Positions 37,459 to 49,360 of a stretch of DNA of 64,000 nucleotides are shown here, piece by piece; the first letter of the stretch is position 1, and each line of letters opens with the position of its first letter. The DNA is taken from positions 7,445,909 to 7,509,908 of the forward strand of contig CM026427.1 in assembly GCA_014871385.1 (NCBI GenBank). The letters run 5' to 3'. This stretch comes from Ceratodon purpureus (taxonomy: Eukaryota; Streptophyta; Bryopsida; Pseudoditrichales; Ditrichaceae). Under the pieces are notes generated by a model. That model was not told where the DNA came from and ran no database searches. It saw only the letters and a list, made by a program, of their open reading frames with translations. The translations under genes were made by a program, and so were the position numbers.

Positions 37459-38681
37459 CAGATCGCTTAATCACTGCACAACACTCGTTAAGTCCGCAAC
37501 GGTGCACAAAGCTGCGAAAATCAACCCGATGTTACTCGTCTTTGTATGCCTTAAAGAAAAGATACCAGTCTCTCATTCGTGTCAGTGTTCACAATGACTT
37601 CAATAGCTGATCAAATCAACAGTTCTTAGTATTACGCTAAATGTTCTCCGTAGCCAGGGCAAGACAAAAGGAATTGCTCTGGTCCCACTTACCGCACGGC
37701 TGGAAGAGTTGCTGAGCAAGAGAACAATGCCAAGAAAGGAAGGCAAGTGTGAAGGATTGGCATTCTTGGCAGCGTCGTGACAGTACATTCCAATTCGGTA
37801 TGCCTTTCGTTGGAGGTGCACATCTTATTCGGTACAGCGTTAGATAATGTGTTACCTCAAAATGGGTATAAACCCAAATGTAAGTTGGTTAAACATCCGC
37901 AGCTGCATCGAGCTGCCTAGTCCAAGAGATTCATGTGAGGTCCACATATGTGAATGTAAGAAAGCATACGAAAGAAGTTCATTTAACAATCTACTTCTAG
38001 CTGATGGCAGGAAACCACTACGCTACTGTAAATGAAATTCACACAAGAGTCAGCTACAATCACAGCAATGAGTGAGGAGCTCCATGAAAGTGCACAACAA
38101 GGAAATACGAAAGTTGATAGTCAATTTACTTGAAACCAATAAATTGTGAACCCTTCAACTGCGTTCAGATCCAAAGCAACGACAACAAGGGCAGCTAAAC
38201 AAACACAAACTACAAATATACCTCTTATGTACTTCAAAGACCACTTCACTTTAAAATTTGCTACAATATTAGGTCCCACAGCCCTTGGCTGACCTTGGCT
38301 GCTACGAATTTCTCCGAATCATACTAATACGGGAGGCTAACAACGCCACCAACTTGAACACAATGACTGTGTCGTTGCTCCTTGTGACAGCATTCTGGGA
38401 GTACCCACCTACAAGCAATGCGCACTCTAGGACGACGAGATGCATTGAGAAGGTAGTACGCTTGAGGCTCTCTAAGAATCTACATGATGGCTTGGCTGAC
38501 CATGGCATTGAGACTACTTCAGATAATTACATTGGAATATGAAGCTGTCTCCCTCGAACTGATCACCTGGACGGCATTTCAAGCGTCCTATGGATACGGT
38601 AATCCATTGTACAAGCAAAGCATACACAAATGACAACCTCCGAATCTCTGATTGGCCGAACTTCGGTTCTAGTGAAGGGCT
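37459..38681. other. spacer, no gene recognised
   Basis: About 1.2 kb between two minus-strand genes: promoter of the coiled-coil gene and 3' UTR of the next one. Only short frames are present. Confidence 0.45.
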
Positions 38682-41609
38682 CTACGTAGGAAGATGTCGA
38701 CTTAGAATTCCTTCGAAGGCATTGTATAGGTCTCTGTTCTCGGAACCAAAGATCTCCTCAGCTTTTCCCAGCGTCTCCTGCAATTGTATCGCCGTGAGAG
38801 TAATGAGAAACTCGTCTAAGCAGCTATAACTGTCAGCAAAAGCAAACAAGTACCGAAGACAGGTCTGATTTGAGGAAGGTAGAGGTATAGACTAAACAGT
38901 AAAGAGAGAAAATTTACCTCTCGTGTTTGGCGGTGTGCGTTGAGTTCCTTGATGTTGGCTAAGAATGAGCTGAATTGCTCATAGGACAACCGACTCCTGG
39001 CTTGACGGAAAAACTCCTTGCCATCGAGGCGAGTTGTGCCTCGAGCTGCAATAAAAGATTGCAACAAATGCAATCAGATAACCATGGCAATCAGAACGCC
39101 ATCAAAAGATTTACCATGTATTAGTACTCCAACTGAGTATCACTCAGGTTTCACATCAGTATCGCATGGCCACCATCTGGGTGTCAAGAAAACATCAATC
39201 GCAAAGAGGACAAAGCAAATCCCCCACATGCTTCATCTCAAGCAACTGAGAGAGGCGTTCCTGAAGCATAGAGTATTAGTATGAAAGACATTATAATGTA
39301 GAGATCGCTCTCAAGAAAGCACGACATTATTGTAAGATTGTAATATCAAGGGAAGAGATGAAGAAGCTTTACATTGTCCAGAGCCGTGACTTGGAGGAGA
39401 GCTTGACCGGCTGGTGGGCTGCGACGATGGAATCTGAATCTGCCCAGAGTCAAGTGAATGCAGTGAGTTCAGAGCGGAGCCTTTCTTAGCTTGAGGTTTG
39501 GGCGACCCAGTTGGAGTTAGACGCGGCGTCAAAGACGGTGTTCCTCGTACGGAACCTGTGGAACCTGATTGAAGCATTTGCTTTGGAGAAGTGCGTGCAT
39601 TTCCTGTACAGACAAAAAAATAATTTCAGGGATCTTTAGCTTCAACAGCCACTAAAATTTACAACAGAAGGAAGATAAACTTGTACAATCATGTATTGAC
39701 GTGGTTTTTCCTCATGTTTCTTGTTTCTCATAAACCATTATTCAACCCTCAACTCATCCATTTCGTATGAAACATAGTCGAAAAATTAAGTGGTACCCGT
39801 AATAGAATGCAATGGGTACTCAGTTTCAGATTGAATCAGAAAGGTCGTTACCTGGTAAAGGTTTACTATCGCTTTCGTCATGATGATTATCTGACTTGGG
39901 CGAATCTGCACGTAATAAGGAAGCCTTTGCATAGTGGCCTTCATCCTCGTAAATTTGAGCCTTAGTCACAGTTGATTCCGCCTCTGTACGTATCCAACAC
40001 ACGACCCAGTTAGAATCCAAGCTAGAGTTTATCTCTAGGAATTTCATTTAGTTTTATAATCAGAGCTGTGATATTTAGTTCATGCCGCAGGAATTGGAAG
40101 GATAAGGCACTGAAGTTTTCTACGGACATCAAAGTGTCTATAGGTCAAAGAAATAATGATACACGATGAAAGAGCTCATCACGTGGTGCAGCCCTTTCAT
40201 TAGAAGAGATGTATTGGTTTCACAACGAGCTGACGATTATAAGTGCAATAATTTAGGAGATGTATCACAACTTACGAGATGCTTTCCAAATTGCCATATT
40301 TGGAGTAATACCTCCACGATTATCCCCGGCATCGCCCTGTGGACAAAGAAAACTACAGTAGGTTCAAAATCCATTGCCCTTCACCAGAGCAATACAATGC
40401 CTCATCAGCTCAGCTAATTTATCTCATCAAACACGATTCAGCTCTTGTCAACAATGCTAAAACCATCATATTTCTATCAGAAGTGAAAAAAAGGGGGGAA
40501 AAAATGAAATATACGTTGGGATTGTCATCCTCTTCCTGAAGGGATTGCATGAGTGTCCGTTTGAATGTCTCCAACTGCAGAAATCGGCAACATTATTCAG
40601 AACGTTTATAATAAATTTAGAACCTCAGGGAAACAGCAGGCATTATTAAACAGAAAAAGAGCATGTAATATAGCACCTCTAACCTTGGATCCATGTGAGT
40701 TCATGTAAAGCACCATAACAGCCAACTTTCGGATCACTATCTGGACACCGGAAATGATCAATAAACCTTTGCAAAAAACCTACGCCTCACTCTCTCACTC
40801 TCACCTTTGCAACATCGCGCATTAATTTCTTCACTTGAGCTGCCAGTGTGTTCTTCTCATTGAGCAGCTTCGACTGCCAAAAAAAAATTGAAAAATGAAA
40901 TCATTCTCAAGACGAAAAAACATTTTGCAACCAGTCTCACAACGGCATACACGTCTGTTGCATAGAAGTATTTGTAAACACTGAATTAAATTTGAAAGCA
41001 GCTTCACCACTGTCGGTGATAATGGCGATCAAAGCGTATGGTTGGATAAAATCTATAATCTATTTTACTGCAACCGTTTATATTTCACTCACTTCCCTCG
41101 ATAATAGATTGGTTGAATGAAATGAGAGTCACCGAAGGAGATCAAAACAAACAGGTTGAAATGTTTCAGGAAAAAATAAGTGGCTGGATAACGGTAACTG
41201 AATCAAAGGAAATTTGAGATTCGTGTATTCTGAATAGAAGTGAAAGTGTGTGTCAAGAACTGCAAGCTTTTGATTCTACGTTTCTGAAGAGCAACAACAT
41301 TTCGGAGCATTCGTCGACCAAAACCACAACCGGCAAACCAACCTGCTCTTCCATGGACTGCGAAAACTTGGCATTCGTGTCTTCCAAAGTAGCCTCGGCC
41401 TCGGACACGCGCTCCTGCAAGCCGTGAATGACATGCTCCTTCTCCGTCAGCTTCTGCCGCAGCTTCCCGGTCTCGGCCTCCAGCTTCGACATGCGCGTCG
41501 CGACCGCCATGGCCGTGATACGGCGCGCGATCTCCAGCTGCTCATACGGATCGCTCGGGAGAACCGCCAGAACATCCTGCGACAACTCGAATTCCCCTCC
41601 ATTCCCCAT
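38682..41609 (-). CDS. At4g15545-like coiled-coil protein (NAI2-interacting-protein family)
   Basis: Eight exons (41609-41343, 40873-40805, 40574-40515, 40336-40276, 39983-39852, 39603-39373, 39045-38918, 38777-38682) join to 347 residues. An in-frame ATG at 41636 would add nine residues. The N-terminus 'DPYEQLEIARRITAMAVATR' and following coiled coil (about 35-130) are strongly conserved in this plant family. A disordered middle contains 'SLTPRLTPTGSP', and the C-terminal signature 'DGKEFFRQARSRLSYEQF' with 'NIKELNAHRQTREETLGKAEEIFG' closes it. From memory, Arabidopsis members were reported as NAI2-interacting proteins at ER bodies and related ER structures. ER bodies are a Brassicales trait, so the moss role must be a more general one that is unknown. 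A CA-repeat lies in the upstream leader. Confidence 0.92.
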
Positions 41610-41649
41610 CCCAGCCAACAGTCCCACCCGAAACAAACAAACTCACTCT

Positions 41650-41669
41650 CACACACACACACACACACC
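41650..41669. repeat. (CA)10 microsatellite
   Basis: A CA dinucleotide run about 40 bases upstream of the start codon of the minus-strand At4g15545-like gene, so probably in its 5' UTR or promoter (GT on the sense strand). A-rich ACGCGAAAA words follow at 41765-41800. Confidence 0.85.
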
Positions 41670-42758
41670 CAGAGACACACTTCCTCCCACACTCCCGAAT
41701 CCAGTCCCTCTCAGCTTCACATCTCACCAAAGCTCCAGCCCCCACAACTCTCCCTCACCCCCCAAAAACACGCAAAAAAACGCGAAAAACGCGAAAAAAT
41801 GCAAAAACTCCAAAACTCAGATCTCTTGGGATTTGTACTGATTGCCCTCCGAGCAAAGCTGGAGCTCTTGGACGAGATGAGGAAGAAGAGGACGAGGACA
41901 AAGACATTAACTGGAGGGTAAAAGGCGCTCATTAATGAGGCCAATTGTTATTGCGTGAATCTACTGTGTAGGTGGTTGGACTTTGGAGCGGATCGTTGCC
42001 ACACAGCCACGCAACGGGTGAGGGCTACAGTGGCTGGGAGTTAGTGGCGAGCCTTGATGGGCAGTTTGCTGCAACTGAGAGGCGGAGCCATTGGTGGCGA
42101 TGCCGGGGAGGGATGTCCCCACCACGATCGATTCACGGGCTCCATGCATGCTGGATTGGAGTGAGTGTGTATGTGGGACTTGTTTTGTTGTTGGGAGGTC
42201 GTTGGGCAATCTTGGGGCGCCAATGAGGGCCCGTGTGAACTATGGGGTAGCTTATCCGTGGTGGTGCGGGGAAGCAGGCAAGAGGCGCGGCGCGGGCCCT
42301 CCAGGAGGCTTGAAAGTTAGAAAGCCGCGCATGTGATGGCGCTGCGGCTTGGGGCTAGCTGCGAGTGCGTGAGCGTCGCCGCGATACCGGATGCGCACAC
42401 AAACATGTGACCCCGCCTCCACCCCCGGTTTACAGCATGATTCTCAAGCAGATGCCAGCGATTTGGACACAACCTCGGCGCTATTTCTGAATTTTATATC
42501 AGATCGGAAGGACTAAAGGAGTTCTATCGTTTCCGGAAAGTCGTGAAGGAGAATCATTCGTATCAAATGATGTCATCGTATTGGCCTTCGGAGTCCTGTC
42601 TCGTGATTGACATGAAAATTTTCACAAGTTGGGAGATTTAGTATCATCCCACTCGTTGCGATGGAATGATGACAGTCGCAAATGCGTGGATACTTATTAT
42701 ATTCGTGTACAGTAGAATAGAAGGTATTGTGTTCTTATGGTTCGTGACATGATAGTGA
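41670..42758. other. upstream region of the At4g15545-like gene
   Basis: This stretch holds the promoter of the minus-strand gene and is unusually GC-rich from 41.95 to 42.45 kb. No coding frame here resembles a known protein. Confidence 0.4.
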
Positions 42759-43250
42759 TCAGAAAGAAATTCTTTGTGCTAGTCTGATTAGATAAATGAT
42801 ATTGAGAAATAGGTGACTCAAGTAAAATCTATGATTTATGGCTTTAATGCAGTACGGATGTTTAAATACAGGAATATTTAAATGCTTCGTGGCATTAAGT
42901 ACTGGAGATGTTCTTGGACGAATCAAACTTTCAACGCGTTTGCGATGGGGCATAATCCAGATCGAGGATTCATGGATAGTGGTTGTCATAACGGTCAATG
43001 GTAAATGAGCCACTTTATAAAATGGAGATCGAAAAACAACATGAGTAGTAAATCTTGTATATTCAAATGCTGAGAAATGGATCCCTTCTACGGTATGTGT
43101 AGGGAAGATCAAAATTGAATGATTCCTAAGCATGCTGCACAGCCCTTCCAGAGCAACAAGGAGCACCACCAATCGTGCACGACTGAAGCGAAGAAGCATT
43201 TCTTCCTGAAGGATCTTTCTGCCTCCTACTTCTTGAAGTGATAAAAGCAT
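42759..43250 (-). CDS. doubtful hypothetical protein, 163 residues
   Basis: An ATG-started minus-strand frame downstream of the PPR gene. It is basic and His/Ile/Leu-rich, with no domain I recognise and no splice context. It lies about 200 bases beyond the PPR stop and could be 3' UTR sequence of that gene. Chance is as likely as a real gene. Confidence 0.2.
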   Translation of the reverse strand: MLLSLQEVGGRKILQEEMLLRFSRARLVVLLVALEGLCSMLRNHSILIFPTHTVEGIHFSAFEYTRFTTHVVFRSPFYKVAHLPLTVMTTTIHESSIWIMPHRKRVESLIRPRTSPVLNATKHLNIPVFKHPYCIKAINHRFYLSHLFLNIIYLIRLAQRISF

Positions 43251-43446
43251 GTCATTCCAGCAGGTTCTTTGGAAGGCTTCAGAATGCCGTCCACAAGAAT
43301 TTCCAGGTGCGTCCTTCTGTTAGTAGCTTCACAAGTTTGTACCACGGTTTCTTGCTCCACATAACATGTGATCCCAGATTCGGAAGGGTCAACTGTAAAC
43401 AGCTAGGCATAACGTTCGTAAATTCTGCTCTTTCCAAGCTGTTTCA

Positions 43447-46209
43447 TCAAGCTTGAAGTGGCTCAGCCTGAAGTGGCTCAGATTGGAGTTGTTTTACAGT
43501 CGAGACGATGGTGCGGCGCCTGCCTTCCGAATTCATGGGATCCCGATAATCCCATGTCCTAAACAATGCTCGAACATGTTCAGCTGTCTTTGTATCACCT
43601 TCTCTACGACTCCGCCTCCACAACTTGAACAGGGCATCCCTGCAGGGGATATGGCCAGCATCCATCTGCAGCAGAACCAATATTGTCAAAAGAGTACATT
43701 CATCAATTCATAATCAGATCTTAGATTAACTTCTTAGAACACTAAAGGAGAAACTTGTAAACAGCTTCGACATATATTCCCATGACGCTTGATAAGCAAT
43801 AAAGTTGAAAAGAGACTCTTCATGCGCCTGCATAAGAAACTATTCCGCACTTAACTATTCAGTTGTGCAATTTACAAAACACTTACCATGGCAGCGAGCA
43901 TGGCAGAAGCTGATTGAACATCACGATTGACAACATGAGCAATAATCATCAACTCAAAAGATTGCCGATCGGGAGTAACACCGGACTCATGCATGTACTC
44001 AAAGAGCTTAACCGCTTCAACCGTCTGCACACAACCAAAAGAAGTACCACACTAAGGAATGCATAGTAGCTGTAAATCTCAATAAGCTCAAAAGCAAACT
44101 AAAAACCAGTATTAATTGAGAATTTCTGAACAAAACAAACCTTTCTATTCTTTCCGAAAGCATCCAAAAGAGCGTTTATAGAATGGACATCGGGTCTCAG
44201 TCCAAATGTGCCATTGATAGATTCGAAGGTTTGGTATGCACGGTCAGCATCCCAAATATTGGCGCAACCTAATATGACGCAGTTTATGGCTGCCAGAGGT
44301 ACGGGTTGTCCATTAGCATGCATTTCCGCCAGCTTAAAGTAAGCCTGCAAACAAACATGTGAGGATATAGTCAAAACTGGTGCCCAATGAGCAACACCTC
44401 TTCTGCATCGCTAAGCTGTATCATTAGTGATATCCTTTGCAACATGCACCCAGGCGGATAATGCAGTATAATGTTAAAAGGGAGTGAAATAAAACTCACC
44501 CCGTCCAAGCCTGCAGGGCCCAACTGAGCTAGTGCAAGAACAAGAGGCCTCAAAGACGAAAATGGACTCAAGACCTCCAAGTCTTCTGCGCTTTGAGGAG
44601 TCCCGTAAAGACTTTGCATCTCAGCAAGTGTCAGAAACGCTGCATCGAACTGTTGTGAACTGGACAAGGCATGCACCAAGGCCATGTAGGCAGCTGGATT
44701 AGGTGCACGAGCTGAGCCGACGGACAATTTTAGAAGTTCCCAGGCCTCTTTAGCAAGTGCAGCGTTAGAAGAGCGTGCAGCCGTCCCCAGAATGGCCACA
44801 ATGCTACCTTCATCCATTACCAGCGGCTGTACAGCATTCGATGGACTACTTTTGTTGAGGTGTTGTAAAGCAATAAGAGAACATTCCGCGTCGTCGACTT
44901 CTGTAGCTGCTATGACGAGCTCAACCAGAGTCTGGGTTTGTGGCACAATTTGATGAGCCTAAATAAACACAGGAGAACAAATTAGATGACAAAAAATACA
45001 AACCAATCAGCTCGATCATTAATATTTAATCCATGATATGCGAAAGCAGTGTTTTGTAAGCTCCACCTCCAATTGCTTCAGAACAACAACCGCTGCTTGG
45101 GTGCGGTGGACACGAGCACAAGCAAGCAGCACTTCATTGTACGTGGTCTTGCTAGGCACAAGATTTCTCTCGTACATAGCCTGCATATGCTTCAGCGCAG
45201 CTGGAATTCTTCGATTAAGCGCGCACAAAGCAATGACGAAGTTATAAGCATCCCCATCAGGTTGCGCCTCTGGGCCAGCTCGTTCCATCCTGAACAGAAA
45301 CACACAAAGAAATGCTTGAGTAAGGCATTACCCAGTTGAATCCACACTGTCATCTAAAAATGAAGTGTCAACCACTGTCCTCTTGACGAGACATTTTCAC
45401 TGTAGTTAAGTGAGCACGCTGGACGACAAGAGATGGACTAACAGTGCAAAGCAAAGTCCCGAATCTAAATCCTTCAAAATTTGGCTTCATACGAGGTGTC
45501 CTGCAGTCATGTAAATGGTACCAGCAAAGGAAACTCACTTCTCAAGAATAAGTTCAGCTGATTTCGAATCCCTTTGACGAAATACTGATCGCAAAAGAAA
45601 ATTGAACGACAGTTGAGTTGGCGTCACGCCTGCTTTCTCCATTTCGCTCACAATCCGGAACATGACCTCAGGGTGAGCACCCAGACGAAGCTTAGCATGA
45701 AGCAGCAAGTTATACACCAAGATATTCGGCTTGTTAGGGTTCCCAGCTGCATCCGTCAACTTCACCCACTCATCATACAGCCGCACAGTCTCCTCCATCT
45801 TCTGGTGCGACAACGCATTGGACATCTCCCTTGCCAAACCCATCTCATCCAACTTCTCAATGGGCGTGAGAGCTGGTGGCACCACGGGCTTAAACCCAGA
45901 AGGCATAGAAAACCCGGGCCCTTTCACCACCGGGTTCCCGAACGCTTGGAACCCCGGCGCAGGGTCCGACGCCGCGATGTTCACTTCCAGCTGCGACGAA
46001 ATCTGCGCGCAATGCGCACTGCTGCTCACATTCCTCACAACCCTAAAACCCTTCCTCCCGGAATCCACAATCCCCTGACTCCCTGCCTCCAAACCACCCC
46101 CATTTCCTCCCAGCGCGAGCGAGCTCAAGCTCCGACTCACAACCTCCCGCTGCAACTGCCGCCCGTTCAACTGCTTGCACAGAATCTTCAAACTCTCCCT
46201 CGACGCCAT
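43447..46209 (-). CDS. pentatricopeptide repeat (PPR) protein, probably mitochondrial
   Basis: Six exons (46209-45539, 45289-45067, 44958-44500, 44344-44141, 44024-43887, 43665-43447) join in frame to 637 residues. The N-terminus ('MASRESLKILCKQLNGRQLQ') is basic and Ser/Arg-rich without acidic residues, as in mitochondrial presequences. Helix-turn-helix PPR motifs start near residue 165 ('NILVYNLLLHAKLRLGAHPE', 'LSFNFLLRSVFRQRDSKSAE', 'DGDAYNFVIALCALNRRIPA', 'KTTYNEVLLACARVHRTQAA') and resume after a looser middle ('AAINCVILGCANIWDADRAY', 'VHSINALLDAF', 'SFELMIIAHVVNRDV'). The size and P-type layout resemble Arabidopsis At1g26460. PPR proteins bind organellar RNA; no DYW or E editing domain is present. 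The C-terminus ends in a five-residue repeat (EPLQA). RNA target unknown. Confidence 0.9.
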
Positions 46210-46229
46210 CTCACCTTAAACCCCACCTT

Positions 46230-46245
46230 AAACCCTAAACCCTAA
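46230..46245 (+). promoter_or_regulatory. double telo-box upstream of the PPR gene
   Basis: AAACCCTAAACCCTAA lies 21-36 bases before the minus-strand ATG (46209), so it is in the 5' UTR or core promoter. Such boxes are common near plant genes for translation and organelle biogenesis. Confidence 0.5.
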
Positions 46246-46300
46246 TTCCCAAAACCCAAAACCCACACCACAATCAAACCTCAAAAACCAAATAATCCCC

Positions 46301-46370
46301 ACTCAATCACACACAATCACACACAATCACACACAATCTCACACAATCTCACACAAATTCACACACGATC
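46301..46370. repeat. decamer tandem repeat (ACACAATCAC)
   Basis: Seven consecutive 10-base units, ACTCAATCAC then ACACAATCAC or ACACAATCTC and close variants, without gaps. They lie about 90-160 bases upstream of the PPR start codon. Confidence 0.9.
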
Positions 46371-49028
46371 TTACACATTCAATGACAAACAATTCACTGA
46401 ACCACATGACATGAGCGATGAAACATCAGGAAAATGATGATTGTCTCCATGAGAGGCATGAGAGTGATGAGGTGATGCTTACGGGGACATGAGAGGGGAG
46501 AATTGGGAGTGCGAATGGGGAATTGAGGGAGGGCGAATTGGACTAAGGGGCGCCTGAAAGGGCGAGAGGTTTGGGACGGTGGGAGTGCTTGTTGCGGGTG
46601 CTGGCTGGCGGGGGTGTCTCCGGAGTTCCTCGGCGTTGGAATCGGTTGGTTTGTTCGGGGTTTTAGGACTCTCCGTCTCTTGTTCGTTCCTGGAACAGTT
46701 TCACAAGTCAGGGTTTTACTGCGGAGTGCATGCCCGGCATTGTCGCTGTGCTTTCGGGACAGAAGGGATGAAGACGGACATTCGTGGGGAATCGAATGAA
46801 AACTCCAGTTTCAGGCTATGTACTGTTACTGCTCCTTTGAGGGAAAAATCAGGATAATTAATTAATCAATTCAATTAAGTCTTATAAATAAATTGTTTAT
46901 TTCTCATAAAAATATATGAGCAACATAAAACAAAACTATCGAGCGGAGCGAAGGGTTTGACTAAGGGCAACGGGTCCGGTAGAATCCGTTGCCGTTAAGT
47001 CTTAGGGTTATCTCAATGTGGAGTAGCTAAGGTTGATCTCATTGAATTTTGGGTTTTATAGCCTCTATGTTAATCTAGATAATTTTAAATGTAAATAAAC
47101 ACCAAACTGTTTAAATTCAAAGAAATAAGATGCAAAACACTATATTTACAAATTCATAATCAATAAACAATTACTTGATCCAATTCACCATTTTTATTAT
47201 TTTTATTTTTAGAAACTTATAAATATAAAAATCAAATTTAAAAGAATTTAATTTATAAACATATTCCTTAAGAAAATATTATGAAACCAATCCTTTTTAA
47301 TAATAAACCGTATCAAAATAAAATAAAATAATGACAGTGAGTTCCAACAAAAGTCTAAATCACTGTGGCAATATCATTCCCGGTTCATCCAAGCTGGTAC
47401 AGTCAAAATGAGATGGGTAGGCTATCAATTTACAAGGTGGCATATTGCACCCACACCCTCAAATACTTCCTCTCCTTTTGGATTCCTATATTATTTTTTA
47501 TTTTATTTTTTGAGACAAGAATTACTTTTTGCAATTTGCGGCGAAAGCTGAGAAGTTGTTTTTTTGCAACCCATCACCAGGGTTTCCATTTGGTAGAGGT
47601 GAAATTTTACAACAGATTGAAATCAAACCGCCAACTCCCTGGCACCCCGGCAATAACCGTGAATACCCCTTTCCATCATTTGGTAGTTTAAGGTCATTCC
47701 AGACTATGAATCCTATATTCTCAACCATGAAGATACATTTTTTATCTTTGGTGTGGGAGGTGGAGAATATATTGTCCTCAAACAGTCCATTGGCATGATA
47801 AGATGTGTAATGATTTTTAAAATTGTGATGTGGATGTCATATCAACAAAACTTCAAATCATGTTTTTGGGGCCCAACCAACAATATCTAACACATAAACA
47901 ATAGATATATGCCCTTTGCATGCCAAATATCAATATGTATAAATTATTTATAGACACAATTGCAAAAACATCTAGATGTCAAGCATTTGTAAATACCACC
48001 CAAAAAAAATGATAATAAATAAATGTATTCAATTGAAAATAAAAGTAAAAATATACAACACATACTACCATGGTCTTTTTTGTGCACAAGCAATATACAG
48101 CGATGTAATACACAACCACAGACCAAGTAATGCACAACCTACATAGTAGGCTAGCTTGAATACAACGAAATCAATAATTTCTTATACAGTTTCTCTTGGG
48201 GGCTTTGGATTGAGGGTAGATCAAAGAGACACTTAATTTACTTTGATTTCCTCCAGGGACCAAAGTTTCCCTCTTTTTTCTAAAAATAAAAATGTTTTTT
48301 GAAGATGTAGATAGACTAGATTGGATTAAAACAATGCAAGCCCAAAAAGGAGGTTGAAAACTATCTAAATGAATATCCATAAATCAAAATATATAAGAGT
48401 GCCATAAAAGGCATCAGAAGCAACTTGCATAAATGTCATCAAATATATCATATAAAACAACTTACAACAAAAGCACAAACAAACCTTCCAGCTAATCCAA
48501 CCACAATAAATGAGACTTTTGATATTAGAATATTATACGACAAATCAAAATATATAAATATCTATAGATAGTTATTTTATTTACCATATCAGTATCCCAT
48601 ATCAGAATAAAATTAGAATAAAAAACAATGAAATCGGTTTCTATTAAACTTTTGAAATAGATGGATTTTATAACAATATCATCATTAAAATAAAACAATC
48701 TAGTAACTAAAAGATAATTCAATATATTATAAAAATTATAATTCATTCACGTGTTTATTTTGAAAATGAAATATTAATAATAGAAAAACATTTTATTAGT
48801 ATGATTCAAAGTTATTATACAATCCTAATCAAAATGACACTTTGTCCACTATTGACGATGAATGATACCCATCATTTATCATTTCAATTGATTTCCCCTC
48901 TTGTTCTAAATGAAATATTTAGATGTATTTCATCAGAATACTACTTGTTGATACATGTTTTATTACAACTACAAAAAACAGTCGAATATCTTAAGATAAT
49001 CCTTTTCAAATGGGACATGCCTTTTGGT
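46371..49028. other. AT-rich spacer
   Basis: The first 500 bases are the GC-richer promoter side of the PPR gene. From 46.85 to 49.0 kb the DNA is very AT-rich with no recognised gene. An 8-base-arm hairpin (GGCAACGG...CCGTTGCC) lies at 46966-46993. Confidence 0.4.
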
Positions 49029-49112
49029 GAGGACGCTCAACTTTTACGTGAGGATGTTCAACTTTTACATGAGGATGTTCAACTTTTACATGAGGATGCT
49101 CTACTTTTACGT
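49029..49112. repeat. 21-bp tandem repeat, four copies
   Basis: Units GAGGA(C/T)G(C/T)TC(A/T)ACTTTTAC(A/G)T at 49029-49049, 49050-49070, 49071-49091 and 49092-49112; the middle two are identical. The array is about 115 bases upstream of the telo-box of the ribosomal protein gene. The 21-base period keeps the reading frame open, which explains the apparent peptide repeat there. Confidence 0.9.
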
Positions 49113-49226
49113 GAAGTTCAAAAGGGTCTATGAAGACTGTAACACCCAATCTCGAGGTGTCAATACATAAACCCGAGGTCTTAAAACCGAAGTGCGAGGT
49201 GGGCGTAGAAGTTGGGGACGTGGAGA

Positions 49227-49235
49227 TTAGGGTTT
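49227..49235 (-). promoter_or_regulatory. telo-box upstream of RPS28
   Basis: TTAGGGTTT (AAACCCTAA on the other strand) lies about 130 bases before the ATG. Telo-boxes are typical of plant cytosolic ribosomal protein promoters. Pyrimidine-rich leader sequence follows. Confidence 0.6.
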
Positions 49236-49360
49236 GGCGCTACAACAGAGCGCAGCGGCACACAGGTCTTCCTCTTTTGCAAGTGCCAGATCTGCTGCTG
49301 CGTTGCGCCTCCGGCTTCTCCTTCCTTGCGCGCCTTGCTTCCGCAGGCCCTCCTGCCACC

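Noticed and set aside
48801..49133. Plus-strand frame ending in a seven-residue peptide repeat
   Set aside because: The peptide repeat is only the translation of the 21-base tandem DNA repeat upstream of RPS28.
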